Source: Streptococcaceae bacterium ESL0687
Lineage (GTDB): Bacteria; Bacillota; Bacilli; Lactobacillales; Streptococcaceae
Assembly: GCA_029392475.1 (NCBI GenBank)
Contig: CP113940.1
Span: forward strand, 1,178,001 to 1,242,000
Direction: 5' to 3'
DNA length: 64,000 nt
The translations under genes and the position numbers were made by a program. Below, piece after piece: positions 45,869 to 55,383 of this stretch. Below the pieces are notes generated by a model. It searched no databases. It was not told the DNA's origin and worked only from the letters and a program-made list of their open reading frames with translations. Position 1 is the stretch's first letter; every line of letters starts with the position of its first letter.

Positions 45869-45926
45869 ACAAACCTCCATTCTTTATTAAATCACAAGAG
45901 CATGTGAAAGTAAAAAACTAGCAAGG

Positions 45927-45959
45927 AAAAAGACCTGCCTTATCAGACAGATCTTTTTG
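45927..45959 (-). terminator. tyrS terminator
   Basis: AAAAAGATCTG/CAGGTCTTTTT stem on the reverse strand, just past the tyrS stop. Confidence 0.8.
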
Positions 45960-45965
45960 GGTATC

Positions 45966-47219
45966 CTAGTAAGTTAGGATGAAGTATTTTTTCTTACCAC
46001 GACGAATTACAGTCATCTCGCCTTCCAGCTTGTCTGCATCAGTTAATTCGTAGTTGGTATCTTGGATTCTTTCACCGTTCACATAGATTGCCCCATTTTG
46101 GACATCCTCACGAGCCTGACGTTTAGAGTTTACCACACCAGATTGCACAAGAATTTCAACCAAGTTTAGGTTATCATCAGCTTGAACTTGGTAGCTTGGC
46201 ACATCTTTTAGACCCTGTTTAATTTCTTTAACAGAAAGTTCCTTGATGTTTCCGCTGAAGAGCATTTGTGAGATTTTCACAGCCTGCTCGTAAGCTTCTT
46301 CTCCGTGGACAAGAGTTACCACTTCTTTAGCAAGAGTCTTTTGAGCCAGACGCTCATGTGGAGCTTCTTCAAACTGACGTTCAATTTCAGCAATCTCTTC
46401 AAGGCTTAGGAAGGTGAAGATCTTCATGAATTTGATGGCGTCAGCATCAGCCACATTCAGCCAGAACTGGTAGAACTCGTAAGGTGAAGTCTTTTCAGGG
46501 TCAAGCCAAACTGCATTTCCTTCAGACTTACCGAATTTCTTACCTGTTGAGTCAGTGATTAGTGGTACTGTGATAACGTGGGCCTCTTTGCCTGACTTCT
46601 TACGAATAAGGTCAGTTCCAGCTACCATGTTCCCCCACTGATCAGATCCACCAATTTGGAGGGTTACGTTATCGCGCTCATTAAGTTCGTAGAAGTCGTA
46701 ACCTTGGAGGATTTGGTAGGCGAATTCAGTGTATGAAATCCCTGTTTCAATCCGGCGTTTTACAGACTCCTTGCTCATCATGTAGTTGATAGTATAGTAC
46801 TTACCAACATCACGCAAGAAATCAAGCACATTCATCTGGCTAAACCAGTCGTAGTTGTTGGCCACTTTGGCTGCATTTTCTCCCTCAAAACTCAGGAAGC
46901 GTTCAAGTTGGCTCTTGATACCTGCACTCCACTCTTTTACCGTTTCAGTTGTTTGTAAAGAGCGCTCAGCGTCTTTAAAGCTTGGGTCACCAATCATTCC
47001 AGTAGCCCCACCAACTAGAGCCACTGGCTTGTGACCAGCAATTTGAAGCCTTCTCATGTTTAGGATTGGAACCAAGTGTCCCAGGTGAAGACTATCTGCC
47101 GTTGGGTCATAGCCGGTATAGAAAGAAACACTTCCCTCCTTTAATGCCTTGCGTAATGCTTCTTCGTCAGTTGTTTGAAAAACCAGGCCGCGTTCGACCA
47201 GCTCGTCAAAAATTTCCAT
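45966..47219 (-). CDS. tyrS: Tyrosyl-tRNA synthetase
   Basis: A 417-aa class I synthetase of the TyrRS-S group. [16 protein letters not shown] contains the HIGH motif (HLGH), KFGKS stands for KMSKS, and a C-terminal S4-like RNA-binding domain (about 350-417, [23 protein letters not shown]) is present. AAGGAGG lies before the ATG, and an extended -10 TGTTATAAT drives it. No T-box is present in the 131-bp divergent spacer, unlike thrS and valS here. The divergent partner is pbp1b, as in streptococci. Confidence 0.96.
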   Translation of the reverse strand: MEIFDELVERGLVFQTTDEEALRKALKEGSVSFYTGYDPTADSLHLGHLVPILNMRRLQIAGHKPVALVGGATGMIGDPSFKDAERSLQTTETVKEWSAGIKSQLERFLSFEGENAAKVANNYDWFSQMNVLDFLRDVGKYYTINYMMSKESVKRRIETGISYTEFAYQILQGYDFYELNERDNVTLQIGGSDQWGNMVAGTDLIRKKSGKEAHVITVPLITDSTGKKFGKSEGNAVWLDPEKTSPYEFYQFWLNVADADAIKFMKIFTFLSLEEIAEIERQFEEAPHERLAQKTLAKEVVTLVHGEEAYEQAVKISQMLFSGNIKELSVKEIKQGLKDVPSYQVQADDNLNLVEILVQSGVVNSKRQAREDVQNGAIYVNGERIQDTNYELTDADKLEGEMTVIRRGKKKYFILTY

Positions 47220-47306
47220 GCTATAACCTCCTTTTAAAATAAATGATAATAGCTTAATTATAACAAAATAATTACCAGATTGGCATGAACTTTTAAATTT
47301 TTTTAT

Positions 47307-47344
47307 ATTGCCTGTTAGGCAATTATTAACAAATTTGGTATAAT
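47307..47344 (+). promoter_or_regulatory. pbp1b extended -10 promoter and upstream palindrome
   Basis: A perfect inverted repeat ATTGCCT-GTT-AGGCAAT (47307-47323) overlaps the expected -35 position. The extended -10 TGGTATAAT is at 47336-47344, six bases before the pbp1b ATG. Confidence 0.6.
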
Positions 47345-47350
47345 TCTATT

Positions 47351-49747
47351 ATGAACAGAAACGATAGTGAAAAGGGTGGCAGAAAGCCGTCAAAAAGAAA
47401 TAGAAAAAGTGCAACCAAACCAGCACCTAAACTTAAGTTTAGCAACTACTTTAATATTGCCTTTTTATCAGTCCGAGGGGTTATATTTACTATTTTAATT
47501 ATAGTTTTCTTGGGGGGACTGTTTGTTGGATCGATGGGAATAGGCTATTTTGCCAGTCTCATTGATGAGGTTAACGTTCCGGATAAGGATGAACTTACCC
47601 AAAAAATTAATAATATCCACGGTACCTCAAATCTTGTTTATAATAATAATAGTGTCATTTCACCTATTTCTTCTGATTTAGTGAGAACAAAAATCAGCAG
47701 TCAGCAAATTTCACAAAATATTAAAAACGCCATTATTTCAACTGAGGATGAAAACTTTGAAAGCCATAATGGTGTTGTACCAAAGGCTGTTTTAAGGGCC
47801 ACAATCGGTGCAACAATTGGAGTTGGAAGCTCAAGTGGTGGATCAACTATTACCCAGCAGTTAATCAAGCAACAAATTTTGGGTGATAGTCCAACCTTTA
47901 AACGGAAGGCTTCTGAAATTGTTTATGCCCGTGCCGTTGAAAAGGATTTTTCAAAAGATGAAATCCTAACTGACTACCTCAATGTATCACCTTTTGGTCG
48001 TAATAATAAGGGCCAAAACATTGCTGGTGTCGAAGAGGCTGCTATGGGAATTTTTGGCAAACATGCCTCAGAAGTTAATGTGCCTCAGGCTGCCTTCATC
48101 GCAGGGCTTCCGCAAAGTCCTATTACCTACAGTCCTTACGCAGCTGACGCAAGCCTTAAAGACGGAGACAATCTTTCTTATGGTCTAGCCCGTAAGGATG
48201 CCGTACTATTTAATATGTACCGTAAGGGCTACATTAGCCAGGAAGAATACGAGCAGTACAAGGCTTATAATTTAACAAATGACTTTTTAAAACCAAGTTA
48301 CTCAGAAACAGCTAGCCACGACTATCTTTACTATACAGTAATCAGTGAGGCCATTGATCATGTCTATGATTACCTAATAGCTGAAGACAAGGTTTCTGAA
48401 AGTGATCAAAAGAATGATTCAACCAAGGAAAAATACCAAAAACTGGCCCTTCAAAAATTACAGCAAGGTGGATACACTGTTCAATCAACAATTGATCAAA
48501 ATATCCATACAGCCATGCAAAATGCTGTAGCAAATTATGGTGGCTACCTAGACGATGGAACTGGTGAGGTTCAGACAGGAAATGTCCTCATGGACAATAA
48601 AACAGGTGCTGTTCTTGGATTTGTTGGTGGCCGTGACTACCAGGAAAATCAGAATAACCATGCCTTTGACACCAAGAGAAGTCCAGGTTCTAGTATCAAA
48701 CCAATCCTTGCTTACGCTCCTGCCATTGACCAAGGTATCATTGGAAGTAAGAGCCGTTTGAGTAACTATCCAACCAACTATTCAAGTGGTCAACCTATCC
48801 TTCACGTTGGAGACCGAGGAACCAATGAAATGATGACCCTCCAAGATGCCCTTGATGCTTCTTGGAATATCCCAGCCTACTGGACCTATCAAACCCTTCT
48901 AAAAGAAGGAAAACCTGCCCAACCTTACATGGAAAAAATGAACTATCAGATAGATAATTACTATATTGAAAGTTTACCTATGGGAGGTGGTATTGACCAA
49001 ACTGTTGTCCAACAAACTAACGGTTTCCAAACCTTAGCCAATAACGGACAGTACCAGGAGCAACATGTCGTTCAAAAAATTACTGACGATACCGGTAAGG
49101 TTATCTATGAATGGAAGTCTAATCCTGTCAAGGTCTTCTCAAGAGCAACAGCCTCTATTATGAATGAACTTTTAAGAGGTCCTGTTCGCTCTAAGAAAAC
49201 AACAAAATTCCTTGACTATTTAGCAGCTGTAAATCCAAGTCTTGTCGACGCTGTTGACTGGACCGGAAAAACAGGTACAAGTGATGACTACGGAGATGCT
49301 TGGCTTATTCTTTCAACTCCTACCGTGACACTTGGTGGATGGATCGGCCACGACAACAATACCTCAATGGCTCCTCTGACAGGTTATGCCAACAACGGAA
49401 ATTATATGGCAAACCTTGTTAGTGCTATAAATAGCGCTAGTCCTAATATTTTCGGAAATGGTCAAAAATTCAAGATTGATACCAGTGCAACTGAAAGTAA
49501 AGTTTTAGTATCAACAGGTGAAAAACCAGGTAAGGTAACTGGTGGATCTTTAAACAATGTTGATGTAACTGGTGAAACAACAAGTAGTTACTGGGCTACA
49601 AGTAAGGGAGCCCCTACTACCCAATACAAATTTGCTATTGGAGGTTCTGATGCCAATTATGCAGATGCTTGGTCTAAAATTATTGGATCAACATCTTCTA
49701 ACACTAATTCATCTACACCAGCAAGCTCAAGTAGTGAGAGTCACTAA
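47351..49747 (+). CDS. pbp1b: Class A penicillin-binding protein 1b
   Basis: A 798-aa bifunctional peptidoglycan synthase. A basic cytosolic tail (1-35) and one transmembrane helix (about 48-72) precede the GT51 glycosyltransferase domain (about 95-270), with the catalytic Glu in STEDENFESH and the GGSTITQQLIKQ motif. The transpeptidase domain (about 370-680) has SxxK as SPGSSIKP, SWN as the SxN-type motif, and KTG as TGKTGTSDD. A Ser/Thr/Asn-rich tail ends the protein. The ATG lies six bases after TATAAT with no Shine-Dalgarno, so the mRNA may be leaderless. Divergent from tyrS. Confidence 0.93.
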   Translation: MNRNDSEKGGRKPSKRNRKSATKPAPKLKFSNYFNIAFLSVRGVIFTILIIVFLGGLFVGSMGIGYFASLIDEVNVPDKDELTQKINNIHGTSNLVYNNNSVISPISSDLVRTKISSQQISQNIKNAIISTEDENFESHNGVVPKAVLRATIGATIGVGSSSGGSTITQQLIKQQILGDSPTFKRKASEIVYARAVEKDFSKDEILTDYLNVSPFGRNNKGQNIAGVEEAAMGIFGKHASEVNVPQAAFIAGLPQSPITYSPYAADASLKDGDNLSYGLARKDAVLFNMYRKGYISQEEYEQYKAYNLTNDFLKPSYSETASHDYLYYTVISEAIDHVYDYLIAEDKVSESDQKNDSTKEKYQKLALQKLQQGGYTVQSTIDQNIHTAMQNAVANYGGYLDDGTGEVQTGNVLMDNKTGAVLGFVGGRDYQENQNNHAFDTKRSPGSSIKPILAYAPAIDQGIIGSKSRLSNYPTNYSSGQPILHVGDRGTNEMMTLQDALDASWNIPAYWTYQTLLKEGKPAQPYMEKMNYQIDNYYIESLPMGGGIDQTVVQQTNGFQTLANNGQYQEQHVVQKITDDTGKVIYEWKSNPVKVFSRATASIMNELLRGPVRSKKTTKFLDYLAAVNPSLVDAVDWTGKTGTSDDYGDAWLILSTPTVTLGGWIGHDNNTSMAPLTGYANNGNYMANLVSAINSASPNIFGNGQKFKIDTSATESKVLVSTGEKPGKVTGGSLNNVDVTGETTSSYWATSKGAPTTQYKFAIGGSDANYADAWSKIIGSTSSNTNSSTPASSSSESH

Positions 49748-49764
49748 TCTCGCTAATTATCAAT

Positions 49765-49801
49765 AAAAAAGTTACTTGGTATCTACCAAGTAACTTTTTT
49801 T
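49765..49801. terminator. Bidirectional terminator
   Basis: AAAAAAGTTACTTGG/CCAAGTAACTTTTTT stem with a six-base loop, serving pbp1b and convergent thiI. Confidence 0.93.
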
Positions 49802-49802
49802 A

Positions 49803-51020
49803 TTAAAGAAAATCAGCCAAAATTTCTTCTTCTTGAGATTTATTAGTACCTTCTTTTTCAACAGTTGAGATCATGATGCCGTCAACTGCACGTTTAACAA
49901 GACCTTCTACATCCATACGGCTTTCATAGGCCATGGCATGTTTTAATTTAGGATTTGTTTTAGGACTCGGTGGAGCAAAAATAGTACAGCAGTCTTCATA
50001 CGGTTCAATTGAGATTTCAAAGGTATCAATATCTTGGGCGATTTCAATGATTTCAAGCTTGTCCATGGTTACAACCGGACGGATGACAGGCGTGTTTGTC
50101 ACCTCATTAATTACCACCATGCTGCCTAATGTTTGGCTGGCAACCTGGCCCAGGCTTTCTCCGTTAATAATGATTGACCCTTCACGGCGATTGCGAATTT
50201 CATCAGTCACACGCATCATGAAACGACGGGTAATGGTCATCAGATATGCTTGAGGAACTTTTTCCTTGATTTCTTCTTGAATCTCAGTGAAAGGAACCTC
50301 GATAAATTGGATGTTTCCACCAAATGAAGTTAGCTTTTCAGTCAGGCGTTTTGCCTTATCAAGGGCACCTGGGCTTGTATAAGGAGGGCTGGCAAAGTGG
50401 ACGGCCTCGATTTCAACCCCGCGTTTTAGGGCTAAATATCCTGCAACTGGCGAGTCAATCCCACCTGAAAGCATAAGCATCCCGCGCCCACTGGTTCCAA
50501 CTGGAAGTCCACCAGCTCCCTTGATTGTCTCATAAGACAGGTAGCAGGCATCAGGACGGATTTCCACACGAAGGTTAAGGTCTGGAGCCTTCATCTGCAC
50601 CTTAGCATATTCAATAGTATCGAAGACTACTCCCCCTAGTTCGCGGTTAAGTTCAGTACTGTCTAGCTCAAAGTTGTGGTCACTTCTTTTGGCTGTAATC
50701 TTGAAGGTCATCCCTTCTTTATAGATGTCAGTCATAAGTTCTGCAACGGCTGCCTTAATAGCAGGGACAGTCTTTTCAACCTTGATTGAAGGTGAGAAGT
50801 TTTGAATCCCAAAGACCTTGGTCAAACGCTCTGCCACTTCTTCATAAGGTGCCCCATTTAAGATGATATGGGTGCGGTCGCGCTGGGCGTCGATTGTAAG
50901 TTCAGGCAGATCAGCCAGAACCTGTTTAATATTGCGGGCCAGGCGGCCGATAAATTTACCGCGGTTTTTCCCCTTGGTTGAAAGCTCGCCGTAGCGAACC
51001 ATAATTTCTGTATAATTCAT
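49803..51020 (-). CDS. thiI: tRNA 4-thiouridine synthetase ThiI
   Basis: A 405-aa sulfurtransferase that makes 4-thiouridine at tRNA position 8. It has an N-terminal ferredoxin-like domain and THUMP domain (residues about 1-165, opening [20 protein letters not shown]) and a PP-loop ATPase core with [18 protein letters not shown] near 185. No rhodanese domain, as in Firmicutes, so sulfur comes from the adjacent desulfurase. The desulfurase gene lies 10 bp upstream; the two form one unit. The CCTIF segment near residue 345 carries Cys residues. A role in thiamine thiazole synthesis is less likely without the rhodanese domain. Confidence 0.94.
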   Translation of the reverse strand: MNYTEIMVRYGELSTKGKNRGKFIGRLARNIKQVLADLPELTIDAQRDRTHIILNGAPYEEVAERLTKVFGIQNFSPSIKVEKTVPAIKAAVAELMTDIYKEGMTFKITAKRSDHNFELDSTELNRELGGVVFDTIEYAKVQMKAPDLNLRVEIRPDACYLSYETIKGAGGLPVGTSGRGMLMLSGGIDSPVAGYLALKRGVEIEAVHFASPPYTSPGALDKAKRLTEKLTSFGGNIQFIEVPFTEIQEEIKEKVPQAYLMTITRRFMMRVTDEIRNRREGSIIINGESLGQVASQTLGSMVVINEVTNTPVIRPVVTMDKLEIIEIAQDIDTFEISIEPYEDCCTIFAPPSPKTNPKLKHAMAYESRMDVEGLVKRAVDGIMISTVEKEGTNKSQEEEILADFL

Positions 51021-51030
51021 ATTTTTCCTC

Positions 51031-52173
51031 TTATCTAATCTTTTGGAATTTTTGACGAAGGTGGGTGAGCGCCGTTAGAAACTGCTCAACCTCAACCATG
51101 TTGTTCTCGTCGTCGAGACTAATGCGAACAGCGCTTGTGGCAAGGTCCGGTTTTACATTCATGGCAATCAGAGTACTTGCGGCTGCTCCCGCCTTAGAGC
51201 TGCAGGCGCTTGTAGTTGATACAAAAATGTCTTTTTCTTCAAGAGCATGGACTAGAACTTCTCCTCGAACACCCTTGATACCAAAGGTAATAATATTTGG
51301 TACGAAGTTTTCCCGTCCCGAGAAGATGACGATATCATCATGTTTTTCAAGTTCTGTTAGGATAACTTCTTTTAGGGCTGAAAGACGTTTAAGTTTTGCT
51401 TCTTGGTTATCAAGAGTCATTCGCAGGGCACGGGCTGTGGATGCAATTCCTGCCAGGTTTTCAGTCGTTGACCGCATGTTGCCCTCTTGCCCCCCACCAG
51501 TTAGAAGACTTTCAAGCTTCTTACCCTCCTTGATGTAGGCAAGTCCAACTCCTCTGACCCCGTGGAATTTGTGGCTTGAAAAACTAGCAAGATCTACTCG
51601 GTCTGGCAGGAAGTTGGCACGTTCTGTTTTCCCGATGGCTTGGACGGCATCAACATGGAAGCTGACCTTAGGACGGTCTTTTAAAAGTTCTGAGATTTCA
51701 GCAAGAGGTTGGATACTTCCAATCTCATTGTTTACGGCCATGACAGAGACTAAAATGGTGTCATCACGAAGAAGTCCCTCAAGTTTTTTGACATCGACAA
51801 AACCATGGCGATCTACTGGCGCATAGTCAACCTCAAAACCATGTTTAGAAAGCCAGTCAGCTGATTCTTTTACGGCTGGGTGTTCAATTGATGAAACAAT
51901 GATGTGTTTGCCGTATTTAGCCTTTTCAAAGGCCACACCCTTTAACAGCCAGTTGTCTGACTCAGTTCCACCACTGGTGAAAAAGATCTCAGTTGGTTTA
52001 ACCTCTAAAAGCTCTGCAATCTGCTTGCGGCTCATATCTAAAAGTTTTGTAGCTGTTGCCCCCAAACTATGAAGGCTACTTGGGTTCCCCCAAATTCTTT
52101 GAGCCACGTCTGTATATGTTTTTAAAACCTGTGGATAAGGCCTTGTTGTCGCAGCATTATCAAAATAAATCAC
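51031..52173 (-). CDS. Cysteine desulfurase, IscS/NifS family (NifZ-like)
   Basis: A 380-aa PLP enzyme that removes sulfur from cysteine as an enzyme persulfide. It opens with [12 protein letters not shown], has the PLP-binding lysine in SFSSHKFHG, a His in SSIEHPA and HVDAVQ, and the active Cys in STTSACSSK. The GTG at 52173 is chosen for GAGGAGAAAACC upstream and the family start [10 protein letters not shown]. Directly followed by thiI, matching the NifZ-ThiI pair of Bacillus dedicated to s4U, so it is probably not the suf or isc enzyme. Confidence 0.92.
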   Translation of the reverse strand: MIYFDNAATTRPYPQVLKTYTDVAQRIWGNPSSLHSLGATATKLLDMSRKQIAELLEVKPTEIFFTSGGTESDNWLLKGVAFEKAKYGKHIIVSSIEHPAVKESADWLSKHGFEVDYAPVDRHGFVDVKKLEGLLRDDTILVSVMAVNNEIGSIQPLAEISELLKDRPKVSFHVDAVQAIGKTERANFLPDRVDLASFSSHKFHGVRGVGLAYIKEGKKLESLLTGGGQEGNMRSTTENLAGIASTARALRMTLDNQEAKLKRLSALKEVILTELEKHDDIVIFSGRENFVPNIITFGIKGVRGEVLVHALEEKDIFVSTTSACSSKAGAAASTLIAMNVKPDLATSAVRISLDDENNMVEVEQFLTALTHLRQKFQKIR

Positions 52174-52293
52174 GGTTTTCTCCTCTAATTTTAAATTTAT
52201 ACAGGTTATCCTGTAAATAAGCACTAACTAGTATAGCAAAAAAATAGGTCACTTTATATGTCAATCTCATGAATTTCTTTTTTCTCTTTTTTC

Positions 52294-52330
52294 AATAAAA
52301 AAAATCAGTGTTTCCACTGATTAATTTTTA
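52294..52330 (-). terminator. Antiporter terminator
   Basis: AATCAGTG/CACTGATT stem with a TTTC loop overlapping the antiporter stop, flanked by A7 on the plus strand (T on the reverse strand). Confidence 0.85.
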
Positions 52331-54381
52331 TTACCCTTGTAGTCCAAATAGTCATAAAGTAGGCTACTATACTCCTCATTCATTGAATAATCTTCCAGGG
52401 TATTTACATTTTTTCGAAGTTTACGAGCCTTGGCAGAGGTTATCTCCCCTCTGTTCTCATACTCAGCTATTATCTTTCTTTCTAGATAATAACCCCTGGT
52501 CATCTCATCAATATTATTAGGCTTGTACCTTGAAATAAGGCGTTTAGTAAAGTCACCGTCAGCAACAATTTCAGCTGATCTTAATCTATTTGCAGTCAAA
52601 AGATTAATCAAATAGGGATCATAAATATCAGTCAAGTTGTAAAAGGCTGATAAAATTAATTCCGTATTTTCTAGATATAAATCTTTCAACTCCTGCTTAA
52701 CCTCAGGGCTAACTTTCTGAATATTAGAGCTTTCTTTTTTCTTGCGGCGCCCCAAGTGAACAAGCTCTGCCAGAACCAGGTGAACGGATCTAAAGAGAAT
52801 GGTTAGGGCGAAGGTTAGAGAAGAAACCAGATTATGCTTGATTGATCTTTCAAGCTCCTTGAGGTAGCCGTGATAAATCCTATAAGTATAAATAGAAATA
52901 TCCCCGTCTGTATAAGCTCGGTCAAGACTGTCTTCTTCAATCCTTAAAGCCATCAGCTGCAGGTCATTGAAATCCTGGGTGGCTTCTTCACTTTCCTGCA
53001 TCAGAATTAGCTGCTGGATTCGGTTGGTGTAGTTATCTATTGTCGCATAGTAACCGTCCTTAACCCGGGCCTTGGCTAAATCTTCCTGAAGGGCTTCAAC
53101 CACATCATTTAAGATAGAAATCTGACTAAAGTAGTTAACATTTCTTTCCTTTTTAGGAGCAATCAAAGGTAGGATAATAATTCCTGAAAGAAATGATAAA
53201 AGAGTAACACCCGCTGTTGTAAAAATCATCATGTTATACTTTTGGGCCATAGCCTGCGGGATTAACATGATGGTCGCAATACTAACTGTCCCCTTGACCC
53301 CTGCAAAGGTCAAAAGATTTATATCACTCCTGTATCTTTCAAAGGGTTGCTTTCTCTTAAGACTTACAAACTTATAAAAGATTGAAAGGATTGTATATCT
53401 GGTCGCAAATAACACTAGTGTTAAAACAATAATAATAACTAATAACTTGGAATTACTGTAGGTGTTATTTTTAAGAACCGGTAGGGCGATTGATTCAAGC
53501 TCTATTCCAAGGAATAAAAAGACGACCCCGTTAAGAATGAAAACAATCATATCCCAAATGGTACTTGATACCCGGTTAACCTGGGCGTCAAAGAGGGTGA
53601 TTTTTTTAAATCCAGCCGCCTGCATAATTCCTGCCACAACGACTGCGATAATCCCTGAAACACCAACTAATTCTGAAATACTGAAGGCCATAAGAGGCAT
53701 AATAAGCTCCAACAAGAGATAACCAACCACATCCTGGGCTGCTACATCTTCCATCAAAGATAAGATGGTGCTATTAAGCCAGGAAACCAGATACCCAATT
53801 AGGGCACCACCTAGGGCTGATACAATAAATTGAAAACTTGCATTTGTTATGGAAAACTTACCTGTGGTTAAGGCTAAAATAGCAAACTGGAAGGCGATGA
53901 TTCCACTGGCATCATTTAAAAGTCCCTCACCTGATAGGATATTTCTTATCCTTTTAGGAAAGTCAAATCTCGAGGCTAAAGAAGACACTGCCACTGCATC
54001 GGTCGGACCAAGACTTGCCCCGATAGCCACACAGGCTGCCAGAGGAATAGCTGGAAAGAAGGAATGAGTTACAAATCCAATCACAAAGGCTGTTATAAAG
54101 ACAACAGCTAAGACAAGAACTAAAACAGTCCTTGAATGTTTCATAATACCAGGAACGTCAGCCTCTTCTCCCTCCCTAAAAAGGAGGGGAGCAATTCCAA
54201 AGGCTAGAAACATTTCGGGGTCAAACTTTAGCATCTCATCTGCCCCAGAATAGGCCAGAAGCATACCAAAGACAACCTGGATAAAGGGCAGGGGAATTTT
54301 AGGAAATACTCGGTTAATTATATTTGATAAGATCAAAGCAAGGAAAAAACCGATGATAATAAACATAAGATGATGGTCCAT
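52321..54381 (-). CDS. Na+/H+ antiporter, CPA1 family
   Basis: A 686-aa monovalent cation:proton antiporter of the NhaK/YjcE-like branch. About 12 hydrophobic segments fill residues 1-410. The characteristic TM5 region LGPTDAVAVSSLASRFDFPKR contains the ion-binding Asp, and GEGLLNDASGIIAF follows (as GEGLLND...). The remaining 270 residues are a cytosolic helical domain rich in charged residues, of a length common in lactococcal and streptococcal members. Sodium or potassium specificity cannot be told. AAGGAGAGATTA precedes the ATG. It follows the small basic protein gene by 26 bp, probably as one unit, and contributes to pH homeostasis. Confidence 0.9.
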   Translation of the reverse strand: MDHHLMFIIIGFFLALILSNIINRVFPKIPLPFIQVVFGMLLAYSGADEMLKFDPEMFLAFGIAPLLFREGEEADVPGIMKHSRTVLVLVLAVVFITAFVIGFVTHSFFPAIPLAACVAIGASLGPTDAVAVSSLASRFDFPKRIRNILSGEGLLNDASGIIAFQFAILALTTGKFSITNASFQFIVSALGGALIGYLVSWLNSTILSLMEDVAAQDVVGYLLLELIMPLMAFSISELVGVSGIIAVVVAGIMQAAGFKKITLFDAQVNRVSSTIWDMIVFILNGVVFLFLGIELESIALPVLKNNTYSNSKLLVIIIVLTLVLFATRYTILSIFYKFVSLKRKQPFERYRSDINLLTFAGVKGTVSIATIMLIPQAMAQKYNMMIFTTAGVTLLSFLSGIIILPLIAPKKERNVNYFSQISILNDVVEALQEDLAKARVKDGYYATIDNYTNRIQQLILMQESEEATQDFNDLQLMALRIEEDSLDRAYTDGDISIYTYRIYHGYLKELERSIKHNLVSSLTFALTILFRSVHLVLAELVHLGRRKKKESSNIQKVSPEVKQELKDLYLENTELILSAFYNLTDIYDPYLINLLTANRLRSAEIVADGDFTKRLISRYKPNNIDEMTRGYYLERKIIAEYENRGEITSAKARKLRKNVNTLEDYSMNEEYSSLLYDYLDYKGNKN

Positions 54382-54407
54382 TAATCTCTCCTTGTCCTAG
54401 TTATTTT

Positions 54408-54731
54408 TTAATTTTCACGAGTTTTAGTAAAATCGCGGTATACATTTTTATATTTTTGCTTAAAAAGAGCTTTTTGAGCTGCCAATTTTTCGTCCAAGTC
54501 AGAACATGATTTGTTGTCAATCTTTCGTTGGCAACGTTTAAATTCAAGTTGGGCAGCACGACGCTTCATTTTAGCTTTTTTTGTCTCAGCAGAAGCAAAA
54601 CGTTCATAAAACTTTTCCTTGTATTTAAGAGGTTTTTGGCTCTCTTCACTAACATCCAATCGCTCCAAATAACGTTTGCGCATAGTTTCTAAACGTTCCA
54701 GAAATTCTTTTTCTGAGATATTTTTCCTCAT
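54408..54731 (-). CDS. Hypothetical basic coiled-coil protein, 107 aa
   Basis: I do not recognise the family. The protein is extremely rich in Lys, Arg and Glu (for example KKAKMKRRAAQLEFKRCQRK), wholly helical by composition, with heptad-like spacing suggesting coiled coil; there are two Cys residues (one in FKRCQRK, one in KSCSDLD). No membrane segment. GGAGTGTAATA precedes the ATG. It lies 26 bp upstream of the antiporter gene and is probably co-transcribed with it. RNA or ribosome binding would fit the charge, but nothing proves it. Confidence 0.7.
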   Translation of the reverse strand: MRKNISEKEFLERLETMRKRYLERLDVSEESQKPLKYKEKFYERFASAETKKAKMKRRAAQLEFKRCQRKIDNKSCSDLDEKLAAQKALFKQKYKNVYRDFTKTREN

Positions 54732-54894
54732 TATTACACTCCAAAAAATTTGTAGGGTGGATTTTTTTCCACAGTCAATGAGTTATTCTACTACTATCTA
54801 TCTTAAAAAGCAAGAGATTAAAAGCTAAAGATTAATAAATATTTTACAGTTTTATTTTTAAAGAGTAAGATAAAAATATAGAAAAGGAGTGCTT

Positions 54895-55347
54895 ATGGAA
54901 GAAGAATACAAAAAAATATTAGTCGGTGTTGATGGTAGTGATGAGGCAGATGTAGCCTTTAAAAAAGCCATTCACGCAGCCCTTAGAAACAAGGCTCAAC
55001 TTATTATTGCAAATATTATTGATTCCCGTGCCTTCCAAGGTCTTTCAGGCTTTGAAGGTGTTATTGCTGAAGATGCCCTTAAGTCCTCAAAGGAATTTAT
55101 GAAAAAATACGAGGACGAGGCTCGTGAAAAGGGACTTAAAGATGTTAAAAGCTATATTGAATTTGGAAGTCCAAGGGCCATGCTTTCAGATACTATCCCC
55201 ACTGAAGAAAAGGTTGACCTGATAATGGTCGGTTCAACAGGACAGACAGCCATTGAAAGACTTTTAATTGGAAGTGTTGCTGAATACATTATTCGCCATG
55301 CACCTTGTGATGTCTTAGTTGTCCGTGATAAAAAGAATAATAAATAA
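54895..55347 (+). CDS. Universal stress protein UspA family
   Basis: A 150-aa USP-fold protein. The opening KILVGVDGSDEADVAFKKA and the ATP-binding GSTGQTAIERLLIGSVAEYI (G-2x-G-9x-GS/T pattern) place it in the nucleotide-binding subgroup. The C-terminal strand PCDVLVVRD is typical. ATG 54895 has AAGGAGTGCTT; the GTG six bases upstream is inside that site. Monocistronic, with a strong terminator shared with rpsA. It is likely induced in stationary phase or stress, by family. Confidence 0.92.
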   Translation: MEEEYKKILVGVDGSDEADVAFKKAIHAALRNKAQLIIANIIDSRAFQGLSGFEGVIAEDALKSSKEFMKKYEDEAREKGLKDVKSYIEFGSPRAMLSDTIPTEEKVDLIMVGSTGQTAIERLLIGSVAEYIIRHAPCDVLVVRDKKNNK

Positions 55348-55373
55348 AAAAAAGAAGCTATAAGCTTCTTTTT
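55346..55373. terminator. Bidirectional terminator
   Basis: AAAAAGAAGCT/AGCTTCTTTTT with an ATA loop, between the USP gene and convergent rpsA. Confidence 0.9.
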
Positions 55374-55383
55374 AAAATACTTT

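Noticed and set aside
47220-47350. Possible T-box before tyrS
   Set aside because: The spacer is too short and has no GGTGGTACC core; only promoters and a small palindrome are present.
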